Below, in pieces: positions 12,751-23,432 of a stretch of DNA of 64,000 nt. Numbering within the stretch: position 1 is the first letter of the stretch; every line of letters begins with the position of its first letter. The notes beneath the pieces are model-generated. The model searched no databases, was not told the origin of the DNA, and worked only from the letters and a program-made list of their open reading frames with translations. The translations under genes were made by a program, and so were the position numbers. Source of the DNA: Gibbula magus (taxonomy: Eukaryota; Mollusca; Gastropoda; Trochida; Trochidae); the NCBI GenBank assembly GCA_936450465.1, contig OW388289.1, forward strand, positions 71,112,420 to 71,176,419, read 5' to 3'.

Positions 12751-12890
12751 TTATTAAAATCTAAATATTTTAGATATTTAAAAATACTTACCCCACTTCA
12801 GATATTGCATATTACCTTGTACTTCCGATATCTGAATCTTAGTAGTGGGGTTAGTATTTTTAAATATCTAAAATATTTAGATTTTAATAA
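12751..12890. repeat. Large inverted repeat beside the DIRS element
   Basis: Left arm begins TTATTAAAATCTAAATATTT and the right arm ends with its complement at 12890. The inner part includes TACTTACCCCACTTCAGATA and its reverse. The same CTTACCCCACTTCAG block occurs again in direct orientation at about 12901. It lies about 215 bp beyond the 3' end of the DIRS coding remnant and could be part of its terminal repeats, although that link is inference. Confidence 0.65.
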
Positions 12891-13104
12891 ATTTTTAATA
12901 CTTACCCCACTTCAGATATTGCATGTTGATCCGACAGTAACGGATGGCGGGCAGGTCTCGAGGAGGACCAACCCACCAGAGGAGGCAAGACAATGACACC
13001 AACTCCTTTAAGGAGAAGAATGACGTAAGTCAAAGCACTAATATGAACAACCTGACACAGCAAGGAAGAACCTTTTGGCTAGCGTGATGGTAAAACATAG
13101 TTAC

Positions 13105-14170
13105 CTAGTGCAACCGTGGTCGGGTGAGCTGTTGAGCCACGACCAACGGTCCGAAGGACTGTAATCCTTGCACATCTTCTACTGCCCGATCAGGCAAATA
13201 ATGGCTAGCGAACACCGAAGTGGACCGCCCAAAACACCCCTCCATGATTTGAGGAACAGATATGTTCCTGTGCAACGCCATCGTTGAGGCCAGAGCCCGG
13301 ATCTCATGGGGGTTATTTGCCGCCGGGTGAGGTAACCCCTCGGCATCATACGCTGCCAAAATCGTTTGGCGAAGCCACAGCGCAATGTTGTTTCTGCTGA
13401 CTTCACCATTGGCTGTAGCTGAAAAGGGTATAAACAACCTTTTGCGGCTCTTCCGCCTGGTCGCCGAGCGACGAATGTACTCCCCGAGTACTCTTACAGG
13501 ACACAGAGAGAGCGGCTCTCTCTCTGAGTCATGTACTATAAAAGACAGAGGAGGAATAGTAAACTTCCTGTCTGGTTACCCTGGAAGCTGGTTCTTTGCC
13601 AAGGTTCCAGAGCAACCCTAAATGAACAGCCCCATGACGAATTGTCTCAAAACACACTCTCGTCAGGTCAAGAGCGTGAATCTTACTCACTCTAGCCGCT
13701 GTGGCTAGAGAGATGAGAAATGCAGTTTTACGCGTTAGGTCCTCAAAGGAGGCCTTATCCAGGTGTTCGTAAGGAGAACCTCGCAAATGCCGAAGGACCA
13801 GATTGAGGTCCCAAGCCGGGGAACGGAATTCCTGTTTCTGGTCCTCCAACTTAAATGACTTTAACATCGTGATAAGTTCCGGCGTTTTAGAAAGTTTTTT
13901 GTCCGTTTTAACAGACAAAACGGAACTGAGGGCCGACAAGTAGGACGAAATGGTGCCCCCTTTCAAATGTCTCGTGTTACGGAGGTACAGAAGAAACTCC
14001 GCCACGAACTGCAGAGAAGCACTCAAGGGGTCCCTTGAACGGGAGGCGCAAAACTTCTCAAAGGATAACCACTTGTCATCATAGAGTGACCTAGTGGAAA
14101 CCCGGTGAGCCTGAGAGATTGCACTTGCCACCCGTGCCGAATAACCCTTCGATTTCAAAGCTTTCTGCAA
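13105..14170 (-). pseudogene. DIRS tyrosine recombinase, frameshifted
   Basis: N-terminal SAM-like core: SLYDDKWLSFEKFCASR, LRNTRHLKGGTISSYLSALSS. The catalytic domain starts with AARVSKIHAL, which places the box-A Arg. After a frame break near 13530-13440, the C-terminal half shows HEIRALASTMA (the HxxR motif) and FASHYL (the nucleophilic Tyr). All catalytic residues can still be located, but in different frames, so no active enzyme is encoded. Confidence 0.87.
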
Positions 14171-15143
14171 ATGACCCAGGCGGACATATGAAACCGCTCT
14201 TGGTCTGGGTTAGGCAGACGACTGTTTGGGTGCAACAACAGTCGAGGCCACTGAGACAACGGAGCTGGATCGCTTGAGACGAGCCCGCGAAGTACGGGGA
14301 ACCAGCTTCTCGCAGGCCAAAAGGGCGCTACCAAAAGAAGTCGTAGCGACTTTGTTGCCTTTATCTTTGGCACTACCTTTGGGAGCAGTATGGGAGGAGG
14401 AGACGCGTAAGCGTCCAGACCCTCCCAACTTAGAGACAACACGTCCACTGCCCATGCTGCTGGATCGGGCAGGGGAGACACATATACTGGTAGACGCGCA
14501 GGTCGATCAACGGACGATGCAGACTTGTGCACAGTAGGTCGAACGCTTCCAGGTGAAGCATCCACTCTGTCGGAGATGGCTTGTCTGGTCGTGATAGAGC
14601 GTCGCTAACACGTTCTGACACCCCGGAATGTGCCTTAATCTGAATGTGGTTCAAGTCTAACAGATCGAACAACTGAAAGGTCTGGTCTAGAAGCTTCCAC
14701 GAGCCTGTTGTACCCTGGTTCTTTATCAACCACACAACTGTGGAGTTGTCTGACGCCACTAGAAGGCGAGAGTTCCGAAGAACCGGCAGCCAGTGAGTGA
14801 CTGCCAAAATCACCGCCTGCAACTCCAAGTTGTTGCTGTGCCACTGACTTTGCACGTCTTACCACAGCCCTGCTGCCGTCCTGTCCTCCAGATGGGCGCC
14901 CCACCCTTGGTGTGACGCGTCCACAAACAGTTGGAAGTCCGGAGGGAAGTCTGACAAGGAGACTCCTTCGCAGACATTTGACCGGGTCGTCCACCAACGC
15001 AGATAAGGATGGAGACCCACTGGTAGAGGGAACCTCACCTGCTGATCGTCCCGCTGAATGAACGGGGCGAGAAACCTCTGCAGAGGCTGAAGCATCAGGC
15101 GTCCCCTGGTGGTGAGGTACTGAGCGGAAGAGAGGAGACCCAT
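14165..15143 (-). pseudogene. DIRS RT/RNase H segment
   Basis: The frame starting near 15143 contains LFVDASHQGWGAHL, the RNase H first-Asp motif. In the next frame from about 14855 come NNLELQAVILAV (Glu) and ASDNSTVVWLIKNQG (second Asp). Then HSGVSERVSDALSR supplies the final basic and acidic positions. A third frame (14155-14565) carries the linker typical of DIRS elements (PDPAAWAVDVLSLSW, AYASPPPILLPKVV). Frame changes near 14860 and 14450 and the missing RT catalytic block show it is degenerate. Confidence 0.85.
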
Positions 15144-15162
15144 AAGGGACTGCCACTCCCAA

Positions 15163-16897
15163 TTACTAGCAATTACGATATGGTTATGTTTGTCGTCGAC
15201 AGCACGTTTTCCATTGAAATATTCCTAAATTTTCCTCACGAAAGCGGTGATTTTGTGAGACAGGTTTTTGACGTACTCGTCAAAAAATGGTCTTTTCTCG
15301 AATTTCAATCAATGTAGCTCGGCCAAAAGTGAACCTATTTTGATAGTTTTACTTTCAATCGAAAAGGAATTTATTTGGCATTATTTATGTATGCTAAGAT
15401 GGATTTGCAATATTATCGTATGCAGTTTTTATCTCACTTATTTAGTTTCATCACCATTATGTTCATTGGTATAGAAACTTGTATAACATTCTGATCTTTC
15501 TTACATTCCATCTGATGAAGGAGTGAGCATTAAAACGTTGTGTATTTTCACCGTGAATAAGTTGTTATTCAGAAAATCATTTGTAAATTTCCTGTGTCTC
15601 GGACATTTATATGTGGATAACATTTCGACAACATGTTTCGTTATGCATCATCGATGAGGCTCGTATGTGCATTTCTAGTTGTGAATTGTTATGTTTGGAT
15701 ACATTTTAAAGAAATAAAAGTTCATATTTCAAATATTATTCAATTTCATGTATTTTTACGATAACTGTCCCAACGTTCCCACAACGGAACATACCAATAT
15801 CTAAAAAACTATGAGTAGTATCGGTATAACACTTTGGATTTGCCTTTTCTACATCAGTATTAGGCTCTGTTATGAAAATGAAACGATTCTGACAATGGGA
15901 TCTAGCAGTAGGATAATTAAGGTTAAGCGATATGTTACCTCTCCTAACTTTATTATTGCTCCACACAAACATCTCAAAGGAGTTTAGAGTATATGTTCTT
16001 ATGCACGTTGTAGACTTCGATTTATTTGTGAAATATAGCTTAATGCATGTAGATTTGACCGGAAAGTCAATATTTTGAACGGTCAGCCAAGGTATACAGT
16101 GTCTCAATTCTTACAGTGTGAGGTTTGTACTAGCTTAAACACCTGATGACACAAAACCAAGCTTCAAGGATGGTACATGTGTTGAGGTTGTCAAGGTGAT
16201 CAGTGATGTTGAGGGGGGGGGGGGGGGGGGTGGCCTTGGGTTTTCCGGTCATGTCTGATGTGCTCTTTCACTACACGTTTGGAGGCAGTCTGGAGGATAG
16301 ATCTCGCTGCAGGTGAGTCGACAGGTGATGAGATTGTCAGGCCCTTTGGGACGAATTCATATCGCCGAGGGTCGGAAAAAAAAACATGTCGCCTGGGTCC
16401 ACAAAGAAGCCAAAACAAGTTGTTGCTCCTGTCCTTTGTGAAAAACGTCATTTTATAATTTCAGTAGTAAGAAAATGCAAAACAGAATAATAATAAAAAC
16501 TTGAAAATAGCTAAAAGCACTATGTCACAGCACCCTTTTACTAATAATAAATATAGTTTTAATAACGTAATTCTGTTAAAAATACTAGTTAGCAATTATC
16601 AAATGTAAATCTTTCTCAACATAAGCACATAATAAGACCACATAAATGAAGAAGTTAAAATGGATTTATTATGCAACGTTTCATTAAATCGTCACTGCCT
16701 CCCTCTGGTGCCCAAGCATGGGTCCGAGCGAAACCTATGGAGTTATCATTCGAAAAGCACTCTCCTAGTCCACAATGAAATATACTTACAGACAGGTCCA
16801 GTTTCATAATGCAACTTTCAAGCTTTAATTGCTATTTTCAGAAATACCTTCGTTTAAACGAAGTTAACAAATCTGAATACGAAAGCCTACAATCCTA
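15163..16897. other. No gene; includes an 18-base poly-G run
   Basis: Mostly anonymous AT-rich sequence. A run of 18 G lies at 16213-16230. A block near 15500-15600 (GAATAAGTTGTTATTCAGAA) resembles MITE ends of the foldback at 42699-42800. No coding exon recognised. Confidence 0.4.
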
Positions 16898-17010
16898 CAA
16901 CTTTCAAAGGTGTAATTACAACTTTCAAAGGTGTAATAACAACTTTCAAAGGTGTAATAACAACTTTCAAAGGTGTAATTAAAACTTTCAAAGGTGTTAT
17001 TACAACTTTA
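16898..17010. repeat. 22-bp minisatellite, five units
   Basis: The unit ACAACTTTCAAAGGTGTAAT plus two bases is repeated about five times with few changes. It is followed to about 17140 by related short palindromes built from CAACTTTAAAG and ACAAGTTT. There are no unique spacers, so it is not a CRISPR-like array. Confidence 0.85.
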
Positions 17011-17295
17011 AAAAGTTGAATCTTCAAGTTATAAATTTGAAGATTCAAGTTATAAAGTTGAAGATCAACTTTAAAGTTGTAAATACAAGTTTTGAATGTT
17101 GTAATTACAACTTGTAAAGGTTTAAGTACAAGTTTTTAATATAAGGATAAACCGGGGGCTTTTCCTGACTATCAGGGTCTACAACCTTACCATATCCGAG
17201 GCAGAATGGTTTTTCTTCAAGTCGCTCGTAAAATCCTCGAAATCTTCTGAAATCCTGGTTACGGCAACGTTATCTATGTAAGTTGCCGTTGTCTT

Positions 17296-17390
17296 CCATA
17301 TGCCTCCGTGGCGCAATATAGGCTAAATCGAACCACAAGTCTTATAATTACTGGTTACGGGTTCAAGACGCACTTGCGTCAACACATTTG
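17296..17390 (+). mobile_element. tRNA-derived SINE head (pol III promoter type)
   Basis: A tRNA-like head with an A-box-like GTGGCGCAATATAGG and a B-box GGTTACGGGTTCAAGACG at tRNA-like spacing. The acceptor and anticodon stems do not pair as in a functional tRNA, so a SINE head is the better reading. The 3' tail was not delimited. A related head lies at 49977-50056 on the minus strand. Confidence 0.5.
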
Positions 17391-17470
17391 CGGTTCATAT
17401 TGTACTATATATTTGAGAACATTTAAAAACTCAATCTATGCTTTCACATCATCCTCTTAGGAAAAATATT

Positions 17471-17984
17471 TACACTGTCACCCAAAAGAAACTCCTACTT
17501 GATTTTCCTTAAAATGAAAGATGAAATTATTTCTGAAATATAATCAATGGTGGTCTTCACGTTTTGCTAAAACAATAATTAATATGAAAGTCTATTGAAA
17601 TTTTGAAACTGTGATTCAAGTCAATAACAATCATAAAAATCACGCCCAATGAAGAGCGCTATGTTTGGTTGATTCACTTGCACACCACGTCACGTACATC
17701 TGTAGCGTCATCACCACTTTTAAAACGAATGCGTTCCTGTATTCTTGCTCGTGGTTTCTGTTTCCAATGTTTCTTTTTATCACGTACTGATCGAAAACTG
17801 AACAATTCTGTTGTCTCATTTCAACAATCGCCATTCTTTTGTGACATAACAACTTCTGAAATTTAAATATATAATGCAGAAATGGTGCAACTTCATAATG
17901 CTTTAATACTGCCAATCTGTTCATTGTAGCTTTTACGATATCTGATACGATATCTGGTAGGCGTTTCTTTTGGCCGACAGTGTA
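17471..17984. mobile_element. Mariner-like MITE with TA ends, copy 1
   Basis: A 514-bp element from TACACTGTCACCCAAAAGAA to GTTTCTTTTGGCCGACAGTGTA, with TA at both ends. Inner blocks (GAAAACTGAACA, TGCAACTTCATAATGC) are shared with 30465-30975. The terminal CACTG(C/T)C..CCAAAAG resembles Tc1/mariner ends. There is no transposase frame. Confidence 0.75.
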
Positions 17985-18169
17985 CAATGAAAATAATTCC
18001 TCCTAACATGGTTTACAATTGTGTCTGTAAACTCTCTTGGGGGGACTTACAACGTTGTACCGGATGATACAGAAATGTAACAAATGCTAACCATTCGATA
18101 CGATCTTGAAAAGATTGTCTGAAATGAACGATTATAGGGAGGTAGGTTGATAAAACTATAGATTGGTTA

Positions 18170-18840
18170 CAACTTGCTACCGTTCGGACATCGAAGGAAT
18201 AGGTTAAGGCTCTGCGTAACAGTCGAAGGGTTACATGTTCGATTCCCGGGTCAGACATTACAAAAATAATCAGATATTTTAAGATTCTAATCAGATATAC
18301 TAAGACAAAATACATCAATCTTGATCAAATTACATTGTGAGCCATTACGAAAATGTCAAAACCTGAGGGATCTTCCCACCTACCCAGCCCTTTTGTTAAG
18401 GGTAATAAAACCAGTCAAGCGGTATAATCCCATAAAACAACAGGTGCTGGGTCAGATTTGATACCCATGAAACTAAAAGAAACGAAAGTATTTTATTTGT
18501 ATGTGACACTTTTAATCATACATCCAATATGTGTTTTTTTGCACTATCATGTATTTATGTTCACTCAGTTAAATAAACATGAAGATCTTAATGACTCATT
18601 TATACTGATTCCTTATGATACATGTTCACTGATACTCAAGCACTCTCACAACTGAGTGCAATCACACCTAGATGATTAACAGTTCACCTGTCAATGCTAA
18701 TTGAATTGTTATTTTTTTCATTTGTTCAAACAAAACCTGACACCCCTCCTGACTGGATTAGTCAATGACCAGTAGATTCTTAAAAATAATCCACTGTAAA
18801 CACAATAGAGTGACGTCATCACCATGGATTAACCGTACAT
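18170..18840 (+). mobile_element. tRNA-derived SINE family X, copy 1, interrupted
   Basis: The head contains a B-box-like GTTACATGTTCGATTCCCG near 18230. The body that follows (AGATATTTTAAGAT, AGACAAAATACATCAA, GCCATTACGAAAATGTC) is shared with 33690-33990. The copy is split: it stops at 18366 and resumes at 18731 with the next part of the body (ACACCCCTCCTGACTGG through AGTGACGTCATCACCATGG). The exact 5' end is uncertain. Confidence 0.65.
18367..18730. mobile_element. 364-bp insertion nested in the SINE copy
   Basis: Flanked by a perfect 10-bp direct repeat CAAAACCTGA (18357-18366 and 18731-18740). The paralogous site at about 33880 carries a single related motif CAAAACCTAA, the empty-site state. 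The insert has no recognised coding content or terminal inverted repeats, so its class is unknown. Confidence 0.65.
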
Positions 18841-19180
18841 TGAGTACAATGCATACCAAGTCTTATTTACATTCGACAAGTTGATAATCAAGTGGAAGGT
18901 TGGCATATTGAATAGCATCTAATATTAGATGCTTGCGTCGCGCGGATAATTTTGAGATGTAAAGATTCCTGGATTTCCCGAATCTGCAGTGCGAAATTAT
19001 GCACTGACTTGGTACATGTCTGCTCGTTTAGGTGTAAAATAGTTTTGAATTTAAAATTCATATGTTTATTAACATTGACATGTATAAAAAATAACACAAC
19101 GCTCGTATCAATTTGAGATTTTTAGACGAAATCTCTTTTCTCAGTAAAAGGCGACAATTGTTTCGGATAAACAACAAAGT

Positions 19181-19290
19181 CACGTGGTTAAAAATTTGCT
19201 ACACCGTTGTTCATTGGTCATACATTTTTACTAAATAGGAAGAGGCCAATCGTGATTGGTTGAACGTTTATGTTTTGAATGACTATAAAA
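19181..19290 (+). promoter_or_regulatory. Promoter-like block: E-box, three CCAAT boxes, TATA box
   Basis: CACGTG at 19181-19186, ATTGG at 19213-19217, CCAAT at 19246-19250, ATTGG at 19255-19259 and TATAAAA at 19284-19290 are arranged as in a pol II core promoter, with initiation expected near 19315. The next open frames are a short one at 19582 and the 97-codon one at 20403. The 705-bp MITE copy 2 sits between them. Motifs this short can arise by chance, but their order and spacing are unusual for this AT-rich tract. Confidence 0.4.
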
Positions 19291-19651
19291 AGCTGAGAAG
19301 CGCACAATCTAATTTTTTTTATTCAGCCTAATAAACCAACATTTTCGTATCATAAGTATACATTTGCTCTTATATTGTATCACTGAAAATTCGAAATAAT
19401 ATAAGTGTAAGTGTATAAGACGTTTTTTACTACATTTTGACGTCAAGTTGATCTACTTTTAACGGTATAAAGACAAGAGTGTAAAGCCCGAGGCGACTGG
19501 GAATCCACGTTAGTTCTAAAACGCGAAAGAGATAACGAAAGCTGTAAAAGATAGTTTTCTAAGCTAGTATTTGATAGGAAAATGAAGGAAAATCAGAACG
19601 CAATGTATTTACTGCTGGCAAGAGACTGGTGTACTGGATTCATCGATTTTA

Positions 19652-20356
19652 TTAAAGGATGGATGAAATGACATATGGTCCAAATCGGATTCATTAAAAT
19701 GGGATGTCAATTTGACAATTGCTCGATTTTAAATTTCTGAAATCGGTCCATAAATTACTTATATACGTGTTTTTAAAAAACCGCCTGATTTAGCCCCGGC
19801 GACCAGAATGAAAGTCTGCGGGGGTGTGACCCGTGAAGGGATGACTTCTATGACGTATGTGGAGGAATTTGATTTTCAGCGATAGTCACAATTCAACGTA
19901 ATTTCGCAACATTTTGATTGTTAATTTCACAAAGATATCTTCAATAAACCAACTTAAATTTCCCATATATCGAATGTTTAGATATCCAACTAGGTAATTC
20001 CGCAGATGACAATTACACAATTATTACATAAACATGTCTTTTTGGCGATGTATTACACCTCATAAATTCATTTAGCGGCAGTGATAATTATCATTAATTA
20101 ATTAACGAGACATCGGCGGAGAAGCTATCTAGCCGCCCCGTCTATCGCTTATCACAGTCACGCCTCAGTGAGCATTTTCAAAAGGTTTCGCCGAACAAAT
20201 TGCGATAGTGTTAAAATGGGTGAATTAAAATCGTCTTAATTATCAATTGCAAGTGTATATTGTCTCGATTTTATGCTCAATTGATTCCGATATACAATAT
20301 ACGTAGAGGTAATCATCTGTCATTCTTGAGAAAAATGCATTTCATCTATCCTTTAA
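19652..20356 (-). mobile_element. 705-bp TTAA-flanked MITE, copy 2 (inverted)
   Basis: Same length and termini as 182-886, in opposite orientation. It starts TTAAAGGATGGATGAAATG and ends with the complement of TTAAAGGATAGATGAAATG. Internal blocks such as GCCCCGGCGACCAGAATGAA correspond throughout with few differences, indicating recent or concerted copies. TTAA occurs at both ends. Confidence 0.87.
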
Positions 20357-20402
20357 CCAAGATATAATTTAATGACACTTTTCAAATTAACTCAAAATTG
20401 AA

Positions 20403-20696
20403 ATGAGTAACATGTTACCTGAGGATATCCCAGATATGGTTATCATAATTCAAACACGGCATAGTCATTATAACCATTGTAAAATTCATTTCGTTGACCC
20501 TTCTCACTTTAAAGAGGTTATAGAACAAACTGAACATTTCGTGATAAAACACAGAATAATATGCACTGTTATAATGCAATCATATTCCTATAGGTGCGAT
20601 TTAACAGAACAATCATTTGCATTTCTAATGTGCTTGCAAGACATGAAACATGACCAGGGAAACAAAAGCTACACGGCCATGCAAATCTATAAATGA
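20403..20696 (+). CDS. Possible small protein, unrecognised
   Basis: A 97-codon frame, ATG in context TTGAAATGA. It is rich in His, Ile, Cys and acidic residues, with no signal peptide or recognised domain. An in-frame stop lies a few codons upstream, so the start is well placed if it is a gene. It lies 46 bp after the second 705-bp MITE and about 1.1 kb after a TATA/CCAAT promoter-like block; a degenerate minisatellite follows. An AATAAA occurs near 21528. A frame of this length can arise by chance in a window this size, so coding status is uncertain. I see no homology to call. Confidence 0.25.
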   Translation: MSNMLPEDIPDMVIIIQTRHSHYNHCKIHFVDPSHFKEVIEQTEHFVIKHRIICTVIMQSYSYRCDLTEQSFAFLMCLQDMKHDQGNKSYTAMQIYK

Positions 20697-20749
20697 CAAC
20701 TGAGGGTACTAAGAAACCAAATGTATCCTTGTAAGGCATAAGTACCCAG

Positions 20750-21445
20750 CCACCAACAGTACTAGTACTAAGCTAAGAGTAACTTCCCAGTCACCAAGCA
20801 AAACTGGAACATGTACCTATTTTGGAATCGAGTCAGAAATCAGTGAGCAGTTACCAGATACCTCGCAGTCATGGATGAGAAATGGGTCAAATAATTGAAA
20901 AAAGGGAACCGAGTCACCAATAGGAACCAGGTCAGAAATAAGCATAGCCGATCACCAGAACAATGAGGTCAGCAATACGTAACCAGTCACCAATACAAAC
21001 AAGTCAGAAATTAGGTAGTGAGTCACCATTTAGAACCATGACAGAAATAAGAACACCGTCACCAATAACAACCATGACAGAAATAAGAAACCAGTCACTA
21101 ATAAAAACTAGGACAGAAATAAGCACAGTCACCAATAACAACCAGGACAGAGATGAGAACACAGACACTAATAAGAAACAGGACAAATATGAGCACACCG
21201 TCATTAATAAGAAGGACAGAAATAAGCACACAGTCACCAATAAAAACCAGGTCAGAAATAAGCACACAGTCACCAAAAAAAAACCGAGTACCAATAGTAA
21301 TAAGCAATAAGCAATAAGTACTCAGCGACCAGTCACCAAATGACTGTACCAGAAATAATTTCGCAGTCATCCATAAGAAGTAAGTCAGAAGTAAGTGCCA
21401 ATGCACTTATTAGAAGTGGGTCACCAATCATCACTAGGTCAGAAA
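20750..21445. repeat. Degenerate minisatellite, about 33-37 bp unit
   Basis: Irregular tandem units built on CAGTCACCAATA followed by AACCAGGACAGAAATAAG, strongest from about 20930 to 21290 and decaying at both ends. Several overlapping frames are open on both strands only because the unit lacks stops. These are not considered genes. Confidence 0.8.
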
Positions 21446-21831
21446 TAACACAGTGTTCAATATATATTTTCTGTGTTGTTTTACGTGTAATGTATCGGTA
21501 AATCCCTTTATCCTTCTGGATATGCAAATAAATGAGCAAAAACAATTGTTGTTTTTGTATTTCATTCTAAATGCATTGTCATAAGAGTACAAGTGCTAAA
21601 GAGTACAACATCTACACATATATATTGCATTTTTACAGCAGATAATCCTTCTGGCAACAGCTATTATCTCATGATCAGGTATATGTATTGGCCCTAGGGA
21701 TCATTCAGCAACTATTTAGATTTGGACTAATCTTTCAAAAGCTGTCAAGCCGTGAAAAAGATAATAAAAAAATCAAACAGACATTTCAGACTCAGTACTC
21801 CAAATCCTGTTGAAGCGAGCCATTCGCAGCA

Positions 21832-23380
21832 ATGACGGTGCTCCTTGCATGGATTGGCGCTTTCCTCTTTGTATTTGGAGGCGTGTCCGCCGCAATATTC
21901 TCCCCTCGGACCACTAAAGTGTAAGTGTATTTGCTCACCTCTTTTTTTTTATTTCTTTTCATATGTATATATTTCTCTGTAAAAGATATCTTAGAGCACA
22001 TGACTCCGGGAGATGTGTTGGTTGCTCTTAACGACATGTTCATACGGTAACTGAAAGGGTAAGCCTCTTTCCTATATTCGTATTTCTATATTTTATGTTC
22101 ACAATTGTCCAGGTATTTCAGTGCATGACTTCCCTTCTTTTTATTTCTTTATCACTGAGATTTGTTAGAACATGACAAGAAGCAAGTTTCCTAGCACGGC
22201 ATTACGCTGTAGTATTCTCACATCCTTCTCACGGCACAACTTTATGACTAGTTAACTTAACCACTGATAGACAGACATGAGTAAGTTTCCTAGCACGGCA
22301 TTACGCTGTAGTATTCTCACATCCTTCTCACGGCACAACTGTATGACTAGTTAACTTAACCACTGATAGACAGACATGAGTAAGTTTCCTAGCACGGCAT
22401 TACGCTGTAGTATTCTCACATCCTTCTCAAGGCACAACTTTATGACTAGTTAACTTAACCACTGATAGACAGACATGAGTAAGTTTCCTAGCACGGCATT
22501 ACGCTGTAGTATTCTCACATCCTTCTCAAGGCACAACTCTATGACTAGTTAACTTAACCACTGATAGACAGACATGAGTAAGTTTTCGCATTTCTACTTT
22601 GTTTGAGAGTTTCTTTTTTTTTTATCTCCATTGGATCTGAAACCACATTTTGTCCCAGGTCCTACAATTTTCCTAATGAGACTATTACTCATTACTTGCT
22701 TACTTATGCTCTGGGATAGTAGTTATAGGGACAGTGAGAGCGCAATATTTCTTGTGAAACAAAATTCGATATCCGCGCTAGTCGAGTGCCTTGCTGCTTT
22801 TCGCCTTGCTGCAGTTGTATTCTATTCTCAACTTGATTGCGGCACCCCCTTCCAATGACGAACTGATGCTTGGTTACATTTCTGGTAACGTCTTGAAGTT
22901 TATGAACGTTTTGATAAATTTCATGTACAATTAATATTACCAGTCAAGATTTAAACAATGTTACACGATTTGAATAGAGACTGGGCGTGTAAGCCTATAT
23001 ATCCCTTATGTGCAGCTCAGGTGGACGTATATTTAGTTTATAAACCTTTCAGTCGATGATCAGTGTCAGGTTATTTGGATCAAGAATGGGGATTGCGTTA
23101 TATGACCTTTGATTGGACCATACAACTCTTCTGCAGTAAATTTGATTTGAAGGCACGTAAAGTTTGAATTTCAGCAAGGCTTGAACGAATCTTGCCACTC
23201 GACCAGCTTTGTTTTTGCCTTTCGTGGAAATCATCGTTTTATGATTAAATTAACATACTAAAATAAAATGTCTTCTTTTTTTTTAGTAAGAAGCCGATCA
23301 ACTGCTGTAAGTACATATTCTTTCTTTAACACAAACATTTACTCAACACAGTGTAAAAAGTCGGCAAATTGTGAATATTT

Positions 23381-23432
<52 letters not shown>

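Larger units (their letters stand above)
13105..15162 (-). mobile_element. DIRS-type (tyrosine-recombinase) retrotransposon remnant
   Basis: The minus strand carries, in 5' to 3' order, a late RT/RNase H segment and then a tyrosine recombinase. This combination defines the DIRS order, which integrates with a recombinase instead of a DDE integrase. The N-terminal RT palm is missing and frames are interrupted, so it is a truncated, inactive copy. GC content is visibly higher than in flanking DNA, consistent with a relatively recent insertion. Components are listed separately. Confidence 0.88.

Noticed and set aside
13385..14537. Plus-strand frames across the DIRS region
   Set aside because: They are antisense shadows of the recombinase and RNase H frames, which carry clear family motifs on the minus strand.
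20963..21406. Overlapping frames of about 100 codons on both strands
   Set aside because: They are open only because the CAGTCACCAATA minisatellite lacks stop codons; the peptides are repeat translations.
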